From Natrinema salaciae (lineage in GTDB: Archaea > Halobacteriota > Halobacteria > Halobacteriales > Natrialbaceae): a stretch of DNA of 64,000 bases. The position numbers and the translations under genes were made by a program. The notes under the pieces are model-generated. The model had not been told where the DNA came from. It ran no database searches and was given only the letters and a program-made list of their open reading frames with translations. Numbering within the stretch: position 1 is the first letter of the stretch; every line of letters starts with the position of its first letter. The stretch is from contig NZ_FOFD01000003.1 of NCBI RefSeq assembly GCF_900110865.1, forward strand, positions 434,001 through 498,000. Direction: 5' to 3'. Below, piece after piece: positions 45,172-54,017 of the stretch.

Positions 45172-46137
45172 ATGAGCGGCAACGAGAACGCGGTTCGTCG
45201 GGAGTTCACGGGCGACGTTCGGGTCGGCGGGGAAGAGACCGAACCCGTCGAACTCCGCGGTGCGGAGGACGTCTACGTGAGCGCCGAGGCCGTGTCGGGG
45301 CGGCTAACCCTCTCCGATCCCGAACACGTCTTCACTGACGTCCCCACCGGCGACGAACCGCTCGATTCGGACGCCGTTCGGACGGTCCTGACCGGCGATC
45401 TCGACGACGGCTACGTCGATCGGGTCGACGGCGACGTCCTCGTTACCGGGGCCGAAGACGTCTTCGTCGAATACGGGGCGGCCGAGACGCTCTCGACCGT
45501 CGGGGCCGAACAGGTCTTCCACGACGACGCGGCCGCGCCCACTCGGTCGCCGGAGGACTACGAGGTTTCGGTGTCGGGCTGGCAGCGGACCCGAGACGTG
45601 CGGGATCCCCGCGACGGCGTCTCGATCAGGGGCGGACGGAACGAGCTGACCGTCACCGACGCGCGACACGACCTCACCGTCTACGTCGCGGGCTGGGGCA
45701 ACGAGATCCGTATCGAGGGCCAGGCTGTCGAGGTGACGGTCTACTTCGTCGGGCGCGACAACCGCGTCAGCGTCGGTCCGTACGTCACGGCGACCACGGG
45801 CGCCGAGAGCGGGTTCGACAACGACCTCGAGTCGGACCCCCTCCCGCCGGAAGCGCTCGTCGAGCAGACGGAAGCGGAGGCCTACGAGGGCAACCTGTTC
45901 GGCCGTCACAAGGTGACCTACCAGGAACCGGCGTCCGACAGGGAGTGGTGTCCCAACTGTGGCGAGAGCGCGGACGCCGTCATCACGCGCAAACAGCGCG
46001 ACGCCTTCTTCCTGTTCGGGAAGCCGATCCGCACGTACGACAGCGGCGACGGGGCGTTCGAATGCGAACACTGTACGCCCGTCGCCGTCGGTCCGGTCGA
46101 ACTCTCGCCCGAGGAACGAAAACGGATTCTCGGATAG
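45172..46137 (+). CDS. Beta-repeat protein with a C-terminal zinc ribbon
   Basis: 321 residues. The first 120 residues repeat a short unit: GAEDVYV, PEHVFT, GAEDVFV, GAEQVFH. Residues about 155-205 have strands of the NELTV/NEIRI/NRVSV type (DUF3060-like beta-solenoid). The C-terminus has Cys260/Cys263 and Cys298/Cys301, a zinc ribbon. It is divergent from the lipoprotein gene. No family name is certain; the role is probably cytoplasmic, as no signal peptide is present. Confidence 0.7.
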   Translation: MSGNENAVRREFTGDVRVGGEETEPVELRGAEDVYVSAEAVSGRLTLSDPEHVFTDVPTGDEPLDSDAVRTVLTGDLDDGYVDRVDGDVLVTGAEDVFVEYGAAETLSTVGAEQVFHDDAAAPTRSPEDYEVSVSGWQRTRDVRDPRDGVSIRGGRNELTVTDARHDLTVYVAGWGNEIRIEGQAVEVTVYFVGRDNRVSVGPYVTATTGAESGFDNDLESDPLPPEALVEQTEAEAYEGNLFGRHKVTYQEPASDREWCPNCGESADAVITRKQRDAFFLFGKPIRTYDSGDGAFECEHCTPVAVGPVELSPEERKRILG

Positions 46138-46304
46138 CGCGGGCCGCGTCTCTCGGATCGACGCCCCGATCGGGCCCCCGTTTCCGGCGCGACTCGAGTC
46201 CGGGCCGCCTCCCGGCCGGGACCGGTTGGAACGCCGGCGGATCGGTTCGACGCCGCTGCTGTCTAGATAAAACCTTTAACGCCGTCGTCCCGTAGACCGA
46301 GCAA

Positions 46305-47699
46305 ATGGTACTCGACGATCTCGGGAGTTCCCTGCGGGGCACCCTGGACAAGCTCCGCGGGAAGTCGCGACTCAGCGAAGAAGACATCGAGGAGATCGTC
46401 AAGGAGATCCAGCGTTCGCTGCTCTCCGCCGACGTCGACGTCTCGCTCGTGATGGAGCTGTCGGACAACATCAAGGACCGGGCCCTGGAGGAGGAACCGC
46501 CCGCCGGCACGCCGGCGCGGGACTTCGTCCTCCGCATCGTCTACGAGGAACTGGTCGATCTCATCGGCGAGTCGACCGAGCTGCCGCTCGAGGAACAGAC
46601 CATCCTGCTGGCGGGGCTGCAGGGGTCCGGGAAGACGACCTCCGCCGCGAAGATGGCCTGGTGGTTCTCGACCAAGGGCCTTCGCCCAGCGGTCATCCAG
46701 ACCGACACCTTCCGACCCGGCGCGTACGACCAGGCCGCGGAGATGGCCGAGCGCGCGGAGGTCGACTTCTACGGGAACCCGGACAACGACGACCCCGTCG
46801 ACATCGCTCGGAAGGGCCTCGAGGAGACCAGCGACGCCGACGTCCACATCGTGGACACGGCGGGTCGCCACGCGCTCGAGGACGATCTGATCGACGAGAT
46901 CGAGCAGATCGAGGACGTCGTCGAGCCGGACACGTCGCTGCTCGTCCTCGACGCCGCCATCGGGCAAGGTGCGAAAGACCAGGCCCAGCAGTTCGACGAG
47001 TCGATCGGCATCGACGGCGTCGTCATCACGAAGTTAGACGGGACCGCGAAGGGTGGCGGCGCGCTGACCGCGGTCGACCAGACCGACTCCTCGATCGCCT
47101 TCCTCGGGACCGGCGAGGAGGTCCAGGACGTCGAGCGCTTCGAGCCCGACGGCTTCATCTCGCGGCTGCTCGGCATGGGCGATCTCAGTCAGCTCGCCGA
47201 GCGCGTCGAGCGCGCGATGGAGCAGACCGAGATGGAGGAGGAGGACTGGGATCCCGAGGACATGCTTCAGGGCCAGTTCACCTTGAACGACATGCAAAAG
47301 CAGATGGAGGCGATGAACAACATGGGGCCGCTCGATCAGGTCATGGACATGATCCCCGGCCTCGGCGGCGGGATCAAGGACCAGCTGCCCGACGACGCGA
47401 TGGACGTCACGCAGGAGCGGATGCGGACGTTCACGGTGATCATGGACTCGATGACCGAGGCGGAAAAGGAGTATCCGAAGGCCATCGGCGCGAGCCAGAT
47501 CCGACGCATCGCCCGCGGCTCGGGGACCGAGGAGGAACAGGTCCGGGAGCTGCTCCAGCAGTACAAGATGATGGAACGCACGATGAAGCAGTTCCAGGGG
47601 ATGGGCTCCGAACAGGAGATGCAGCGCATGATGCAGCAGATGCAACAAGGCGGCGGTGGCGGTGGCGGCGGCATGGGCGGAATGGGGCCGTTCGGCTAA
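46305..47699 (+). CDS. srp54: Signal recognition particle protein SRP54
   Basis: 464 residues. N domain 1-95, G domain with G1 [11 protein letters not shown] (104-114), DTAGRH (184-189), TKLDG, and a Met-rich M domain (about 300-440) that binds 7S RNA and signal peptides. The C-terminus is Gly-rich ([15 protein letters not shown]). It partners FtsY in co-translational targeting. TATA-like GATAAAACC is about 37 bp upstream of the ATG. Confidence 0.97.
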   Translation: MVLDDLGSSLRGTLDKLRGKSRLSEEDIEEIVKEIQRSLLSADVDVSLVMELSDNIKDRALEEEPPAGTPARDFVLRIVYEELVDLIGESTELPLEEQTILLAGLQGSGKTTSAAKMAWWFSTKGLRPAVIQTDTFRPGAYDQAAEMAERAEVDFYGNPDNDDPVDIARKGLEETSDADVHIVDTAGRHALEDDLIDEIEQIEDVVEPDTSLLVLDAAIGQGAKDQAQQFDESIGIDGVVITKLDGTAKGGGALTAVDQTDSSIAFLGTGEEVQDVERFEPDGFISRLLGMGDLSQLAERVERAMEQTEMEEEDWDPEDMLQGQFTLNDMQKQMEAMNNMGPLDQVMDMIPGLGGGIKDQLPDDAMDVTQERMRTFTVIMDSMTEAEKEYPKAIGASQIRRIARGSGTEEEQVRELLQQYKMMERTMKQFQGMGSEQEMQRMMQQMQQGGGGGGGGMGGMGPFG

Positions 47700-47861
47700 C
47701 TCCGCACTGGTCGCGTCCCGACCGCCCTCTCGCGGCGAACTGACGCAGTGTCGCAGCGACTCGCGGCATCCTGTCGGTAAACTGCAGTTCGTTCTTTCAC
47801 TCCGAGTGACAGTCCAGATGCCACTACGTTAATGCTGCTCTAGACGTACCCTCGAGTAGGA

Positions 47862-48872
47862 ATGAACCGTCGACAGTATCTCGCACGGGCCGGCGCGGCG
47901 GGCTCGAGCGTCGGAGCGCTCGCGGGCCTGGCGGGCTGTCTCGACGATCTCAGCGGATCGTCGGGAGGAGACGAGGGCGATGCCGGGACCGACGACGGTG
48001 CCGGGAGTCGGGCCGGCGTCCGGGCGATCGACCGTGCCGCCGGCAGACTGAACGACGCCGCGAAGGCGTTAGACGAACTGGAGGGGCTCGAGAATCCCGA
48101 CGCAGTCGAGTTCGACCCCGAACCGCCCCGGACCGCGATCGCCGAGGCCAGAGACCACCTCGAGACCGCCGAGTCCGAACTGGGCGAGGACCGACGGGCC
48201 GATATCGCGACGCTGCGGTCGTACGCGGACGCGCTCGAGGGGCTGGTCGCGGTCACCGCGACGGTCACCGACGACGCGATCGCCGACGACATCGATACCG
48301 TCACGACGGCGATCGAATCCGAGGGCGACATCGAGACGGCGAGCGAGACCGTCGACGACCGCTCCGCCGAGATCGCCGCGGCTCACGAGCGGTGGGACGA
48401 GGCGAATACGACGATTCGAGATCTCGACGGGGATCGACTCGGCGACCTGACCGGCGTCGACCCCGCCGATCTCGAGGCGGGCGCGGCCGCCCTCGGCGAC
48501 ACGGTGTCCTCGCTCGAGACGCTCGCCGCGGCGTACGACGCGACGCTGGATCTCGAGGCAGGGTACGGGGCGCTCGAACGGGGCCGCGAGCACTCGGACG
48601 ATCGCGAGTTCGAAGCCGCTCGAACGGCGTTCGAGACCGCCGAATCGACGTTTTCGGCGTCGCAGCGCCGCCTCGAGAATGGACTGGCGGACGCGCCCGA
48701 GGGGCTCGCGAGTCACTTCGAGACGGCCGAGTGCCAGAACCGACGGCTGGCGGCGGCGGCGGCGGCGTTCGCTGCGGCGGCGACGGCCGCGTCGAACGGG
48801 AACCCGCTCGCCGCCAAGGAGCACCGGAGCGAGGGCGAAGCGGAACTCGAGAGCGTCGGGAACTGCTCGTAA
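47862..48872 (+). CDS. Tat lipoprotein, helical, unknown function
   Basis: 336 residues. The signal MNRRQYLARAGAAGSSVGAL ends at the lipobox LAGC (about residue 27), followed by a Gly/Asp linker. The rest is nearly all helix, with heptad-like Ala/Leu/Glu patterns (RLNDAAKALDELEGL, EARTAFETAESTFSASQRRL), resembling a long antiparallel coiled coil. No catalytic motif or named family is seen. Confidence 0.75.
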   Translation: MNRRQYLARAGAAGSSVGALAGLAGCLDDLSGSSGGDEGDAGTDDGAGSRAGVRAIDRAAGRLNDAAKALDELEGLENPDAVEFDPEPPRTAIAEARDHLETAESELGEDRRADIATLRSYADALEGLVAVTATVTDDAIADDIDTVTTAIESEGDIETASETVDDRSAEIAAAHERWDEANTTIRDLDGDRLGDLTGVDPADLEAGAAALGDTVSSLETLAAAYDATLDLEAGYGALERGREHSDDREFEAARTAFETAESTFSASQRRLENGLADAPEGLASHFETAECQNRRLAAAAAAFAAAATAASNGNPLAAKEHRSEGEAELESVGNCS

Positions 48873-48882
48873 CCTGCTTCGG

Positions 48883-49863
48883 TTACCGAGTCGTCGCCGC
48901 ATCGGTCTCGCCGGCCGCCATCGGCGGGAGGTCGTCGACGAGGACGACCGCGTTACCCTCGAGCACCATCGTCCCGTCGCCGTCCGACACGTTCGTTTCG
49001 ATCCGGTACTTCGACTGGCCGAGATCCTCGACGATCTCGCAGACCGCGGTCGCGGAGTCGCCGACTGCAAGCGGTGCGCGGAAGCTACTCTCCTGTGAGA
49101 GGTAGATCGTCAGCCCCGGTAGGCGGGCGAGGGCTGCGCTGATCAGTCCGTTCGCGAGGACGCCGTGGACGATTCGTTCGCCGAACCGGGTCTCGGCGGC
49201 GTAGGCCGCGTCGAGATGCACCCGGTTGGTGTCGCCCGTCGCCGCTGCGAAGGCCTCGACGTCCTCGTCGGAGATCGTTTTCGAGAACCGTGCGACGTCA
49301 CCGACCGAGACGGTCGACTCGTCGTCGCCGCGATACTCGAACGTCCAGTCGTCGCGTTCGTACTGCGTGTCCGACCGGACGTGTCTGCGAGGCGGTCGCT
49401 GGCGCGACTCCCCGCCGCGGTGGGCGAGTTGCGGCACGTAGTACGTGAGTTCGGTCGTCGTGACGATTCCGACCAGTTCGTCGGTCTCGGCCCGCTCGAC
49501 CCCGGTCGCGTCGCCGTCTCCCTCGGCCCCGGAATCGCCGCTCGAGACGACTGGCAGGTGTTCGATGTCGGTCGTTCGAAGCAGTTCGACGGCGTCCACG
49601 ATCGACGCGGTCGGTTCGATCGTCGTCACCGGTGCCGACATGACGTCGCGCACCCGGAGGTGGCCGAGATCCGACCGCTCACAGAGGTGCGTGACGAAGT
49701 CCCCCTCGGTGAGGATACCGATCGGCTCGCCGTCCCGAACGATGACCACCGAACTGACGTTCTCGCCGCGCAGCAGCGTCGCCGCCTCGGTTGCGGTTAC
49801 ATCGGGCGTGGCGGTGACGACGTCCTCGACCATGATCTCTGCGACGGGTATCGTGTCGTGCAT
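48883..49863 (-). CDS. CBS-domain pair fused to a MaoC-like hydratase
   Basis: 326 residues from MHDTIPVAE. Residues about 8-130 contain two CBS motifs (MVEDVVTATPDVTATEAATL, MSAPVTTIEPTASIVDAVEL) forming a nucleotide-binding Bateman module. Residues about 190-315 are a hot-dog MaoC/(R)-hydratase domain with GDTNRVHLD (catalytic Asp and His) and FGERIVHGVLANGLIS. CBS modules sense adenosyl ligands, so hydration of an enoyl thioester may be energy-controlled (inference). A Gly/Asp linker lies inside CBS 2. Confidence 0.88.
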   Translation of the reverse strand: MHDTIPVAEIMVEDVVTATPDVTATEAATLLRGENVSSVVIVRDGEPIGILTEGDFVTHLCERSDLGHLRVRDVMSAPVTTIEPTASIVDAVELLRTTDIEHLPVVSSGDSGAEGDGDATGVERAETDELVGIVTTTELTYYVPQLAHRGGESRQRPPRRHVRSDTQYERDDWTFEYRGDDESTVSVGDVARFSKTISDEDVEAFAAATGDTNRVHLDAAYAAETRFGERIVHGVLANGLISAALARLPGLTIYLSQESSFRAPLAVGDSATAVCEIVEDLGQSKYRIETNVSDGDGTMVLEGNAVVLVDDLPPMAAGETDAATTR

Positions 49864-50028
49864 TTGACGGTCGTACATCGCCGATCCCTATCGTTCCTTG
49901 CCCGTTCGTCGTAACGGGGGAAGCCGACTATCGATGTCGATACCGATGCGGATGTCGATACTCCCCGGTGAAGAACCGCTCGAGAATCCGTCCGACGATG
50001 GGAAACGGCGATCGAACCGAGCGCCGAC

Positions 50029-50442
50029 TCAGGCGTCGACCGGTCGGCCGTCTTCGGTCGGCGGCGCGATGTGATCGACGTACTCCTCGAGGCCGGGTTC
50101 GTCGACGCGGACCCGAACGGCGATCTCGCCGAGTTCGTCCGGTTTCCCGACCGAGAAGTTCACGTACTCCTCGAACGCCGCCTGTTTCTTCAGCGCGAAG
50201 GAGAAGGTGTCGCCCTCGCGGTTCGCGAAGAACTCGCCGCGGGCGGTGTCGAGGATTTCCTGCCGGTGGAGCAGCTCCGAGAAGTGATCGAGTGAGTGCG
50301 CCTCGCCCCTGACCTCGCCGAACTCCTCCTCGAGGTCGGCGTTGGGGAAGATGTTGGCGACGGCGTCGATCACGCGACTCGTGACCTCGGTGTCGTAGAC
50401 CGGTGCCGTGATCTCGACGTCGACGCGGTAGATCTCGCTCAT
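50029..50442 (-). CDS. UPF0201 family RNA-binding-domain protein
   Basis: 137 residues starting MSEIYRVDVEITAPVYDTEV. This archaeal family (PF01877) is recognised from the opening, ANIFPNADLEEEFGEVRGEA and SLDHFSELLHRQEILDTARG. The protein is compact and presumably RNA-binding. Its ATG overlaps the stop of the upstream kinase-like gene (ATGA), a gene order widely conserved in archaea. Confidence 0.88.
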   Translation of the reverse strand: MSEIYRVDVEITAPVYDTEVTSRVIDAVANIFPNADLEEEFGEVRGEAHSLDHFSELLHRQEILDTARGEFFANREGDTFSFALKKQAAFEEYVNFSVGKPDELGEIAVRVRVDEPGLEEYVDHIAPPTEDGRPVDA

Positions 50443-51023
50443 GGGTCGGCTTCGGCCTCGGCGTGTTTCCCGTCGTCGGTTTCCCCGCGGACGATCGACC
50501 GAATCTCCTCGTGGAACGCCTCGAGCGAGCCGGTGTTCTCGATGACGACGGTCGCCCGAGCCATCGCGTCGTCCATCCCGAAGCCACGTTCGCGCTCGTC
50601 GCGCGCGGCGAGACTCTCGCCGCCGTCGGCCTCGCCGACGTCCCGGCCGCGCTCGTCGATCCGCTCGGCCCGGACCTCGAAGGGTGCCTCGATGCTGACC
50701 AGCGTGAACGCGTCGTTGAACGCCTCCTCGAACACGTCGACCTCGGTACCCGAGCGGATGCCGTCGACCAGCACCGTCTCGTGGGTCTCGAGGCGGTCCT
50801 CGATCATCGGTAGCGACCGTTCGGCGATCGCCGCCGGACCGTTCTCGTCGCGCAACGCTTGCGCGACCTTCCCGTGATCCTTCGCGGGGTCGAGCCCGCG
50901 GTCGGCCGTCTCCTGGCGGACGACGTCGCCCATCGTCACCACCGGGATCCCGTCCTCGCGTGCGACGGTGGCGGCCTCGCCCTTGCCGCTCCCAGGGAGT
51001 CCCACCGTTCCGATGACGTGCAT
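50439..51023 (-). CDS. UPF0200 / dephospho-CoA-kinase-like P-loop protein
   Basis: 194 residues from MHVIGTVGLPGSGKGEAA. The P-loop is GLPGSGKG; VVTMGDVVRQE, VLVDGIRSGTEVDVFEEAF and RGRDVGEADGGESLAARDE-like segments are typical of UPF0200. It is related to nucleoside monophosphate and dephospho-CoA kinases. TATA-like CGTTTATGC about 27 bp upstream fixes the start over a longer in-frame version. It is coupled to the UPF0201 gene. Confidence 0.88.
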   Translation of the reverse strand: MHVIGTVGLPGSGKGEAATVAREDGIPVVTMGDVVRQETADRGLDPAKDHGKVAQALRDENGPAAIAERSLPMIEDRLETHETVLVDGIRSGTEVDVFEEAFNDAFTLVSIEAPFEVRAERIDERGRDVGEADGGESLAARDERERGFGMDDAMARATVVIENTGSLEAFHEEIRSIVRGETDDGKHAEAEADP

Positions 51024-51356
51024 CGAGCACACGTACCGGCGAGACGTGCATAAACGCTGTGTTCGTCGTTCGGCCGTCCCGTTGTTTCCCTGCAACGGTT
51101 TCCGAATCGGTAATTGCCGTGCTGGGAACCGCCTCCATGCGCCGCTCGAAGCGGAACCGGCGTGATCAGATCCCGCTCGAGTTCGGGCGCTTATGCGGGC
51201 GCTATCGGTCGGTTTTCCTGCGTCGAAATGATTATTTCGCCGGTAGCGACCCGCCTATTCGTCCGAACTCGAGATAATTCGATCGAACTCTGACTGATCG
51301 ATGAAACGGAGATACGTCGTTATGTGGATGTCCATTGCGGAGACAGGTGCCGCACC
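51024..51356. other. Intergenic stretch of 333 bp
   Basis: Promoters only: the UPF0200 TATA box near 51050 and a possible TACGTCGTTATGTG element about 40 bp before the small lipoprotein gene. I see no gene. Confidence 0.5.
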
Positions 51357-51701
51357 ATGACAGACACGACACTCAATAGGCGGCGATTCACGGCTGGACT
51401 CGGTGCCGGACTGGTCGCCGCGGTCGCAGGATGTATGGGCAACGGCGAATCCGACGAGGAGTCGCCGAACAACGACTCGGACGAACCGAGCGACGGGTCC
51501 GACGACACCGACGACCTCGGGTCCGGCGACTCCGAGGACAACGAGTCCGACGGCGGAATCGGGAACGAATCCGACGGAATCGGGAACGAATCCGACGACG
51601 GCGACCTGGGCAACGAGTCCGACGACACGGACGCGGGCAACGAGTCGACCGACGACACCACCGAAAACGAGAGCGACGACGATTCGGAGGTCGACTACTG
51701 A
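51357..51701 (+). CDS. Small lipoprotein with an acidic NES-sequon tail
   Basis: 114 residues from MTDTTLNRRRFTAGLG. A twin-arginine-like signal ends at the lipobox VAGC (about residue 26). Everything after it is low complexity: Asp/Glu/Ser/Asn with units such as GNESDG and GNESDD, giving about seven N-x-S sequons. It may be a glycosylated surface spacer. No folded domain is visible. Confidence 0.65.
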   Translation: MTDTTLNRRRFTAGLGAGLVAAVAGCMGNGESDEESPNNDSDEPSDGSDDTDDLGSGDSEDNESDGGIGNESDGIGNESDDGDLGNESDDTDAGNESTDDTTENESDDDSEVDY

Positions 51702-51844
51702 CGTCGGTCCGTGGTGTCGATCTCGGTATTCAGGGGCGCTTCTCTTTTTCGGGCGATTCGCCGGATAGCGCCGGCTACTCGCGGTCGAGCTTCGTTCCCG
51801 TCCGGGGTCGGAGCGGAGTCGACTGCGACCGGAAACCCCAACTG

Positions 51845-51852
51845 CTTATACC
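51845..51852 (+). promoter_or_regulatory. TATA box of tRNA-Arg
   Basis: CTTATACC centred about 28 bp upstream of the first base of the tRNA. Confidence 0.6.
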
Positions 51853-51876
51853 GTTCCGCCGTCGATTCGGACTCGA

Positions 51877-51951
51877 GGGCGCGTAGCTCAGTCCGGAAAG
51901 AGCGTCGGACTTCTAATCCGACGGTCGTGGGTTCAAATCCCATCGCGCCCG
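51877..51951 (+). tRNA. tRNA-Arg (anticodon TCT)
   Basis: A 75-nt cloverleaf. The acceptor stem pairs GGGCGCG with CGCGCCC, the D arm is GCTC/GAGC, the anticodon stem TCGGA/TCCGA encloses the loop CTTCTAA with anticodon TCT, and the T arm contains GGTTCAAATCC. It reads AGA codons, which are rare in GC-rich haloarchaea. The CCA is not encoded and no intron is present. Confidence 0.95.
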
Positions 51952-52921
51952 TGCAGCGAACGAAGCCGGATCGCGCGGTTGCTGGGGGACTCTTTCAGGG
52001 AGGTCTGCGTGAGCGGGACCGTCGGTATCGCCCTCGAGACCCCCCGAAAGCGGGTCTCCACCGCGCCAATCTCCACGACTGACCGCGAGTTCCGCTGTTC
52101 CGAGTGCGGCGCACGTTGTACGCGGCTTCTCGACGGTCACTCGGAGGCCGGGAACCGGCGTGACCGCTCCCGGCGACTGCGACGGACGGGGGCGGACCGA
52201 AAGCCACCGCTGCTGATCGACGGGGTGAGCAGCGATGACGGATGCGTTCGTGCCCGCGTCGTTCCTGTACGACGTCGCGACGGGTTCGACGCGTCGACGT
52301 CCCTCACAGCGGACGAGCGAGTCGTTCGCGAGGTTCGGACCGACGTTTGGTGCAGCCAAAGCGAGGTGGGCTGCCCCGACCAGGAAGCAGGTCCACTCAT
52401 CTGCTCAATCTGTGGTGTACCTCTCGACGAAGCGAAGCGCGTCCGCGGAGCGAACGCTCTCAGAAGCAGACTGGTGATCCAAATGCTCGCTTAGCTCTCT
52501 CTCGAGGTCGGTCACCTACACATTTTGCATCGCTACGAGGGTATTCACTCCTCTCTCGAGCAGTTCAGGGGGCACACCCCTCTCGGCAAGCTGGCTGCCC
52601 CACTGGCACATTGTGAGGTTTGTTCGGCGCTGCTGTTGTCGTCGGGACCTCGCTTCCGCTCCCGGAGTCGCTACCGGGCTCACCCCCTCCTCAGACAGAT
52701 GGCATGGGGTGAAACAGCGTGTGAATGGGTGCTGGAAGGTCCGTGTGTGAGAGAGAATGCGGTAGTACGAGGATGCCGAGACCGAATACGGATGCAAAAG
52801 AGTGGGCGAGAGGGCCGACAGTGCCAGGATATGTTGAAAATCACTGAGCGTTGATCTGCCGGTGAACATCACACAGCGAATTCGAAGAAAGAAAGTCGGG
52901 AAGACGCCTCTATAACAAACA
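51952..52921. other. Low-coding stretch of 970 bp after the tRNA, probably degenerate
   Basis: No intact gene is convincing. A plus-strand frame (about 51979-52494) includes two unrelated Cys motifs, EFRCSECGARCTRLLDGH and LICSICGVPL, in poor haloarchaeal composition; it could be fused gene debris. On the minus strand, fragments ending VPPELLERGVNTLVAMQNV and a following GTG-started 36-codon frame (52405-52515, TDLERELSEHLDHQS) have coding-like composition. The last 200 bp are AT-richer. Confidence 0.45.
52405..52515 (-). CDS. Possible 36-residue protein or gene fragment
   Basis: GTG start, TGA stop, reading TDLERELSEHLDHQSASESV with an acidic helical character like haloarchaeal proteins. 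A longer frame immediately upstream on the same strand ends just before it. It is either a small gene or the remnant of a disrupted one; no family is recognised. Confidence 0.25.
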   Translation of the reverse strand: MTDLERELSEHLDHQSASESVRSADALRFVERYTTD

Positions 52922-53911
52922 ATGGTCGCGAACGGGGAGCGAATCAATTTGCATGATGTAATGCTGGTACTGCTCTTTGGACTCGGCGTCACTGCCCTTC
53001 TGACGACGGTCGTCGCAGGTAGTATTCTCACTCTATTTTTGCTTCTCATCTACGAGCTTTTGTTTCAACCAGCAACACTTCCTGCAGCGGAAATCCTCGT
53101 CCCGGTCATCTGTAGCGCAGGAGTCTGCCTGCTGATTCTCCTGGTGCGCCATGAACGAGATGCACCTGACCATACGATCCGTTCGGTCGGTGCTTCTCGG
53201 GCTCGAAGAGAGGAGCATTCCGAATTGATAGATACCGTCCAATTGGTTGCTCACCAAGCTGTAGTGCCTGTCCCGGACGTTTACGTCGCGCCAATGGACG
53301 CGCCGGTTTCGTTCACGACAGGATTTAAGCCACAAACCGCACGACTCGTGGTAAGTGAGGGACTGGTAACGCTACTCGAGCAATCCGAACTCGAAGCGGT
53401 CATTGCACACGAAATTGCTCACGTGAAAAATCGGGACGCAGCGGTAATGACTGCCGTCTCGTTACCGGTCGGATCCTCACAGCGCGTTTTTCGTCTGCTC
53501 TCGAACTCCACTATCGGTGTCGAACACGGACAGACGAGTCGTGCCGATCTCGAGGACGCACTCGTCACTGCTGGACTGATTCTCGTTTTTCCCGTCTGGA
53601 TCGTCGCTGTCCTCTGTTGGGCGGCACTCTCTCGGACGCGAGAATTCACCGCTGACAGCGCTGCAATTGCTATCACCGGGAACCCGGTTGCGCTGGCAAC
53701 CGCCCTCGAAAAAATCGATTCGACACTTGCCGAGCGACCCTCGACTGATCTCAGAAGCGCAGAGATTTCACCGCTTGCGATCGTCGAACCCCCACGGAAA
53801 CAGCCTGATTTTGGCGGCGTACCGTTACCGACGAGTCGGTTGAACCGGGTCGCGAAGACGCATCCACGCACAGAACGACGACTCGAGCGACTTCGAGAAA
53901 GCGATCCGTGA
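52922..53911 (+). CDS. M48-family (HtpX-like) membrane metalloprotease
   Basis: 329 residues. Two N-terminal helices (about 18-42 and 57-75), then the zinc motif HEIAHVKNRD (about 161-170) after SELEAVIA, a further helix pair (about 218-240) and the third ligand Glu in SRTREFTADSAAIAI. This is the HtpX/Ste24 plan: membrane-bound quality-control protease. The gene is noticeably less GC-rich than its neighbours and sits downstream of a tRNA and degenerate sequence, which suggests acquisition by transfer. Confidence 0.9.
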   Translation: MVANGERINLHDVMLVLLFGLGVTALLTTVVAGSILTLFLLLIYELLFQPATLPAAEILVPVICSAGVCLLILLVRHERDAPDHTIRSVGASRARREEHSELIDTVQLVAHQAVVPVPDVYVAPMDAPVSFTTGFKPQTARLVVSEGLVTLLEQSELEAVIAHEIAHVKNRDAAVMTAVSLPVGSSQRVFRLLSNSTIGVEHGQTSRADLEDALVTAGLILVFPVWIVAVLCWAALSRTREFTADSAAIAITGNPVALATALEKIDSTLAERPSTDLRSAEISPLAIVEPPRKQPDFGGVPLPTSRLNRVAKTHPRTERRLERLRESDP

Positions 53912-54017
53912 ACAACCAATCTTCTCCACATCAAGTATCGGATCAGGAGTCTCGTGGGAGTATAGAATACAGAATGAGTGCCGAAACAGCGACAGAATAG
54001 TCGCGACTCAATATACT

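Noticed and set aside
51877-51951. tRNA-Arg as a proven attachment site
   Set aside because: I found no second copy of the tRNA 3' end downstream in this window, so integration is only suspected.
52516-53049. A 177-codon minus-strand frame
   Set aside because: Mostly antisense to the start of the M48 protease gene; only its last 30 codons look coding, noted as a possible remnant.
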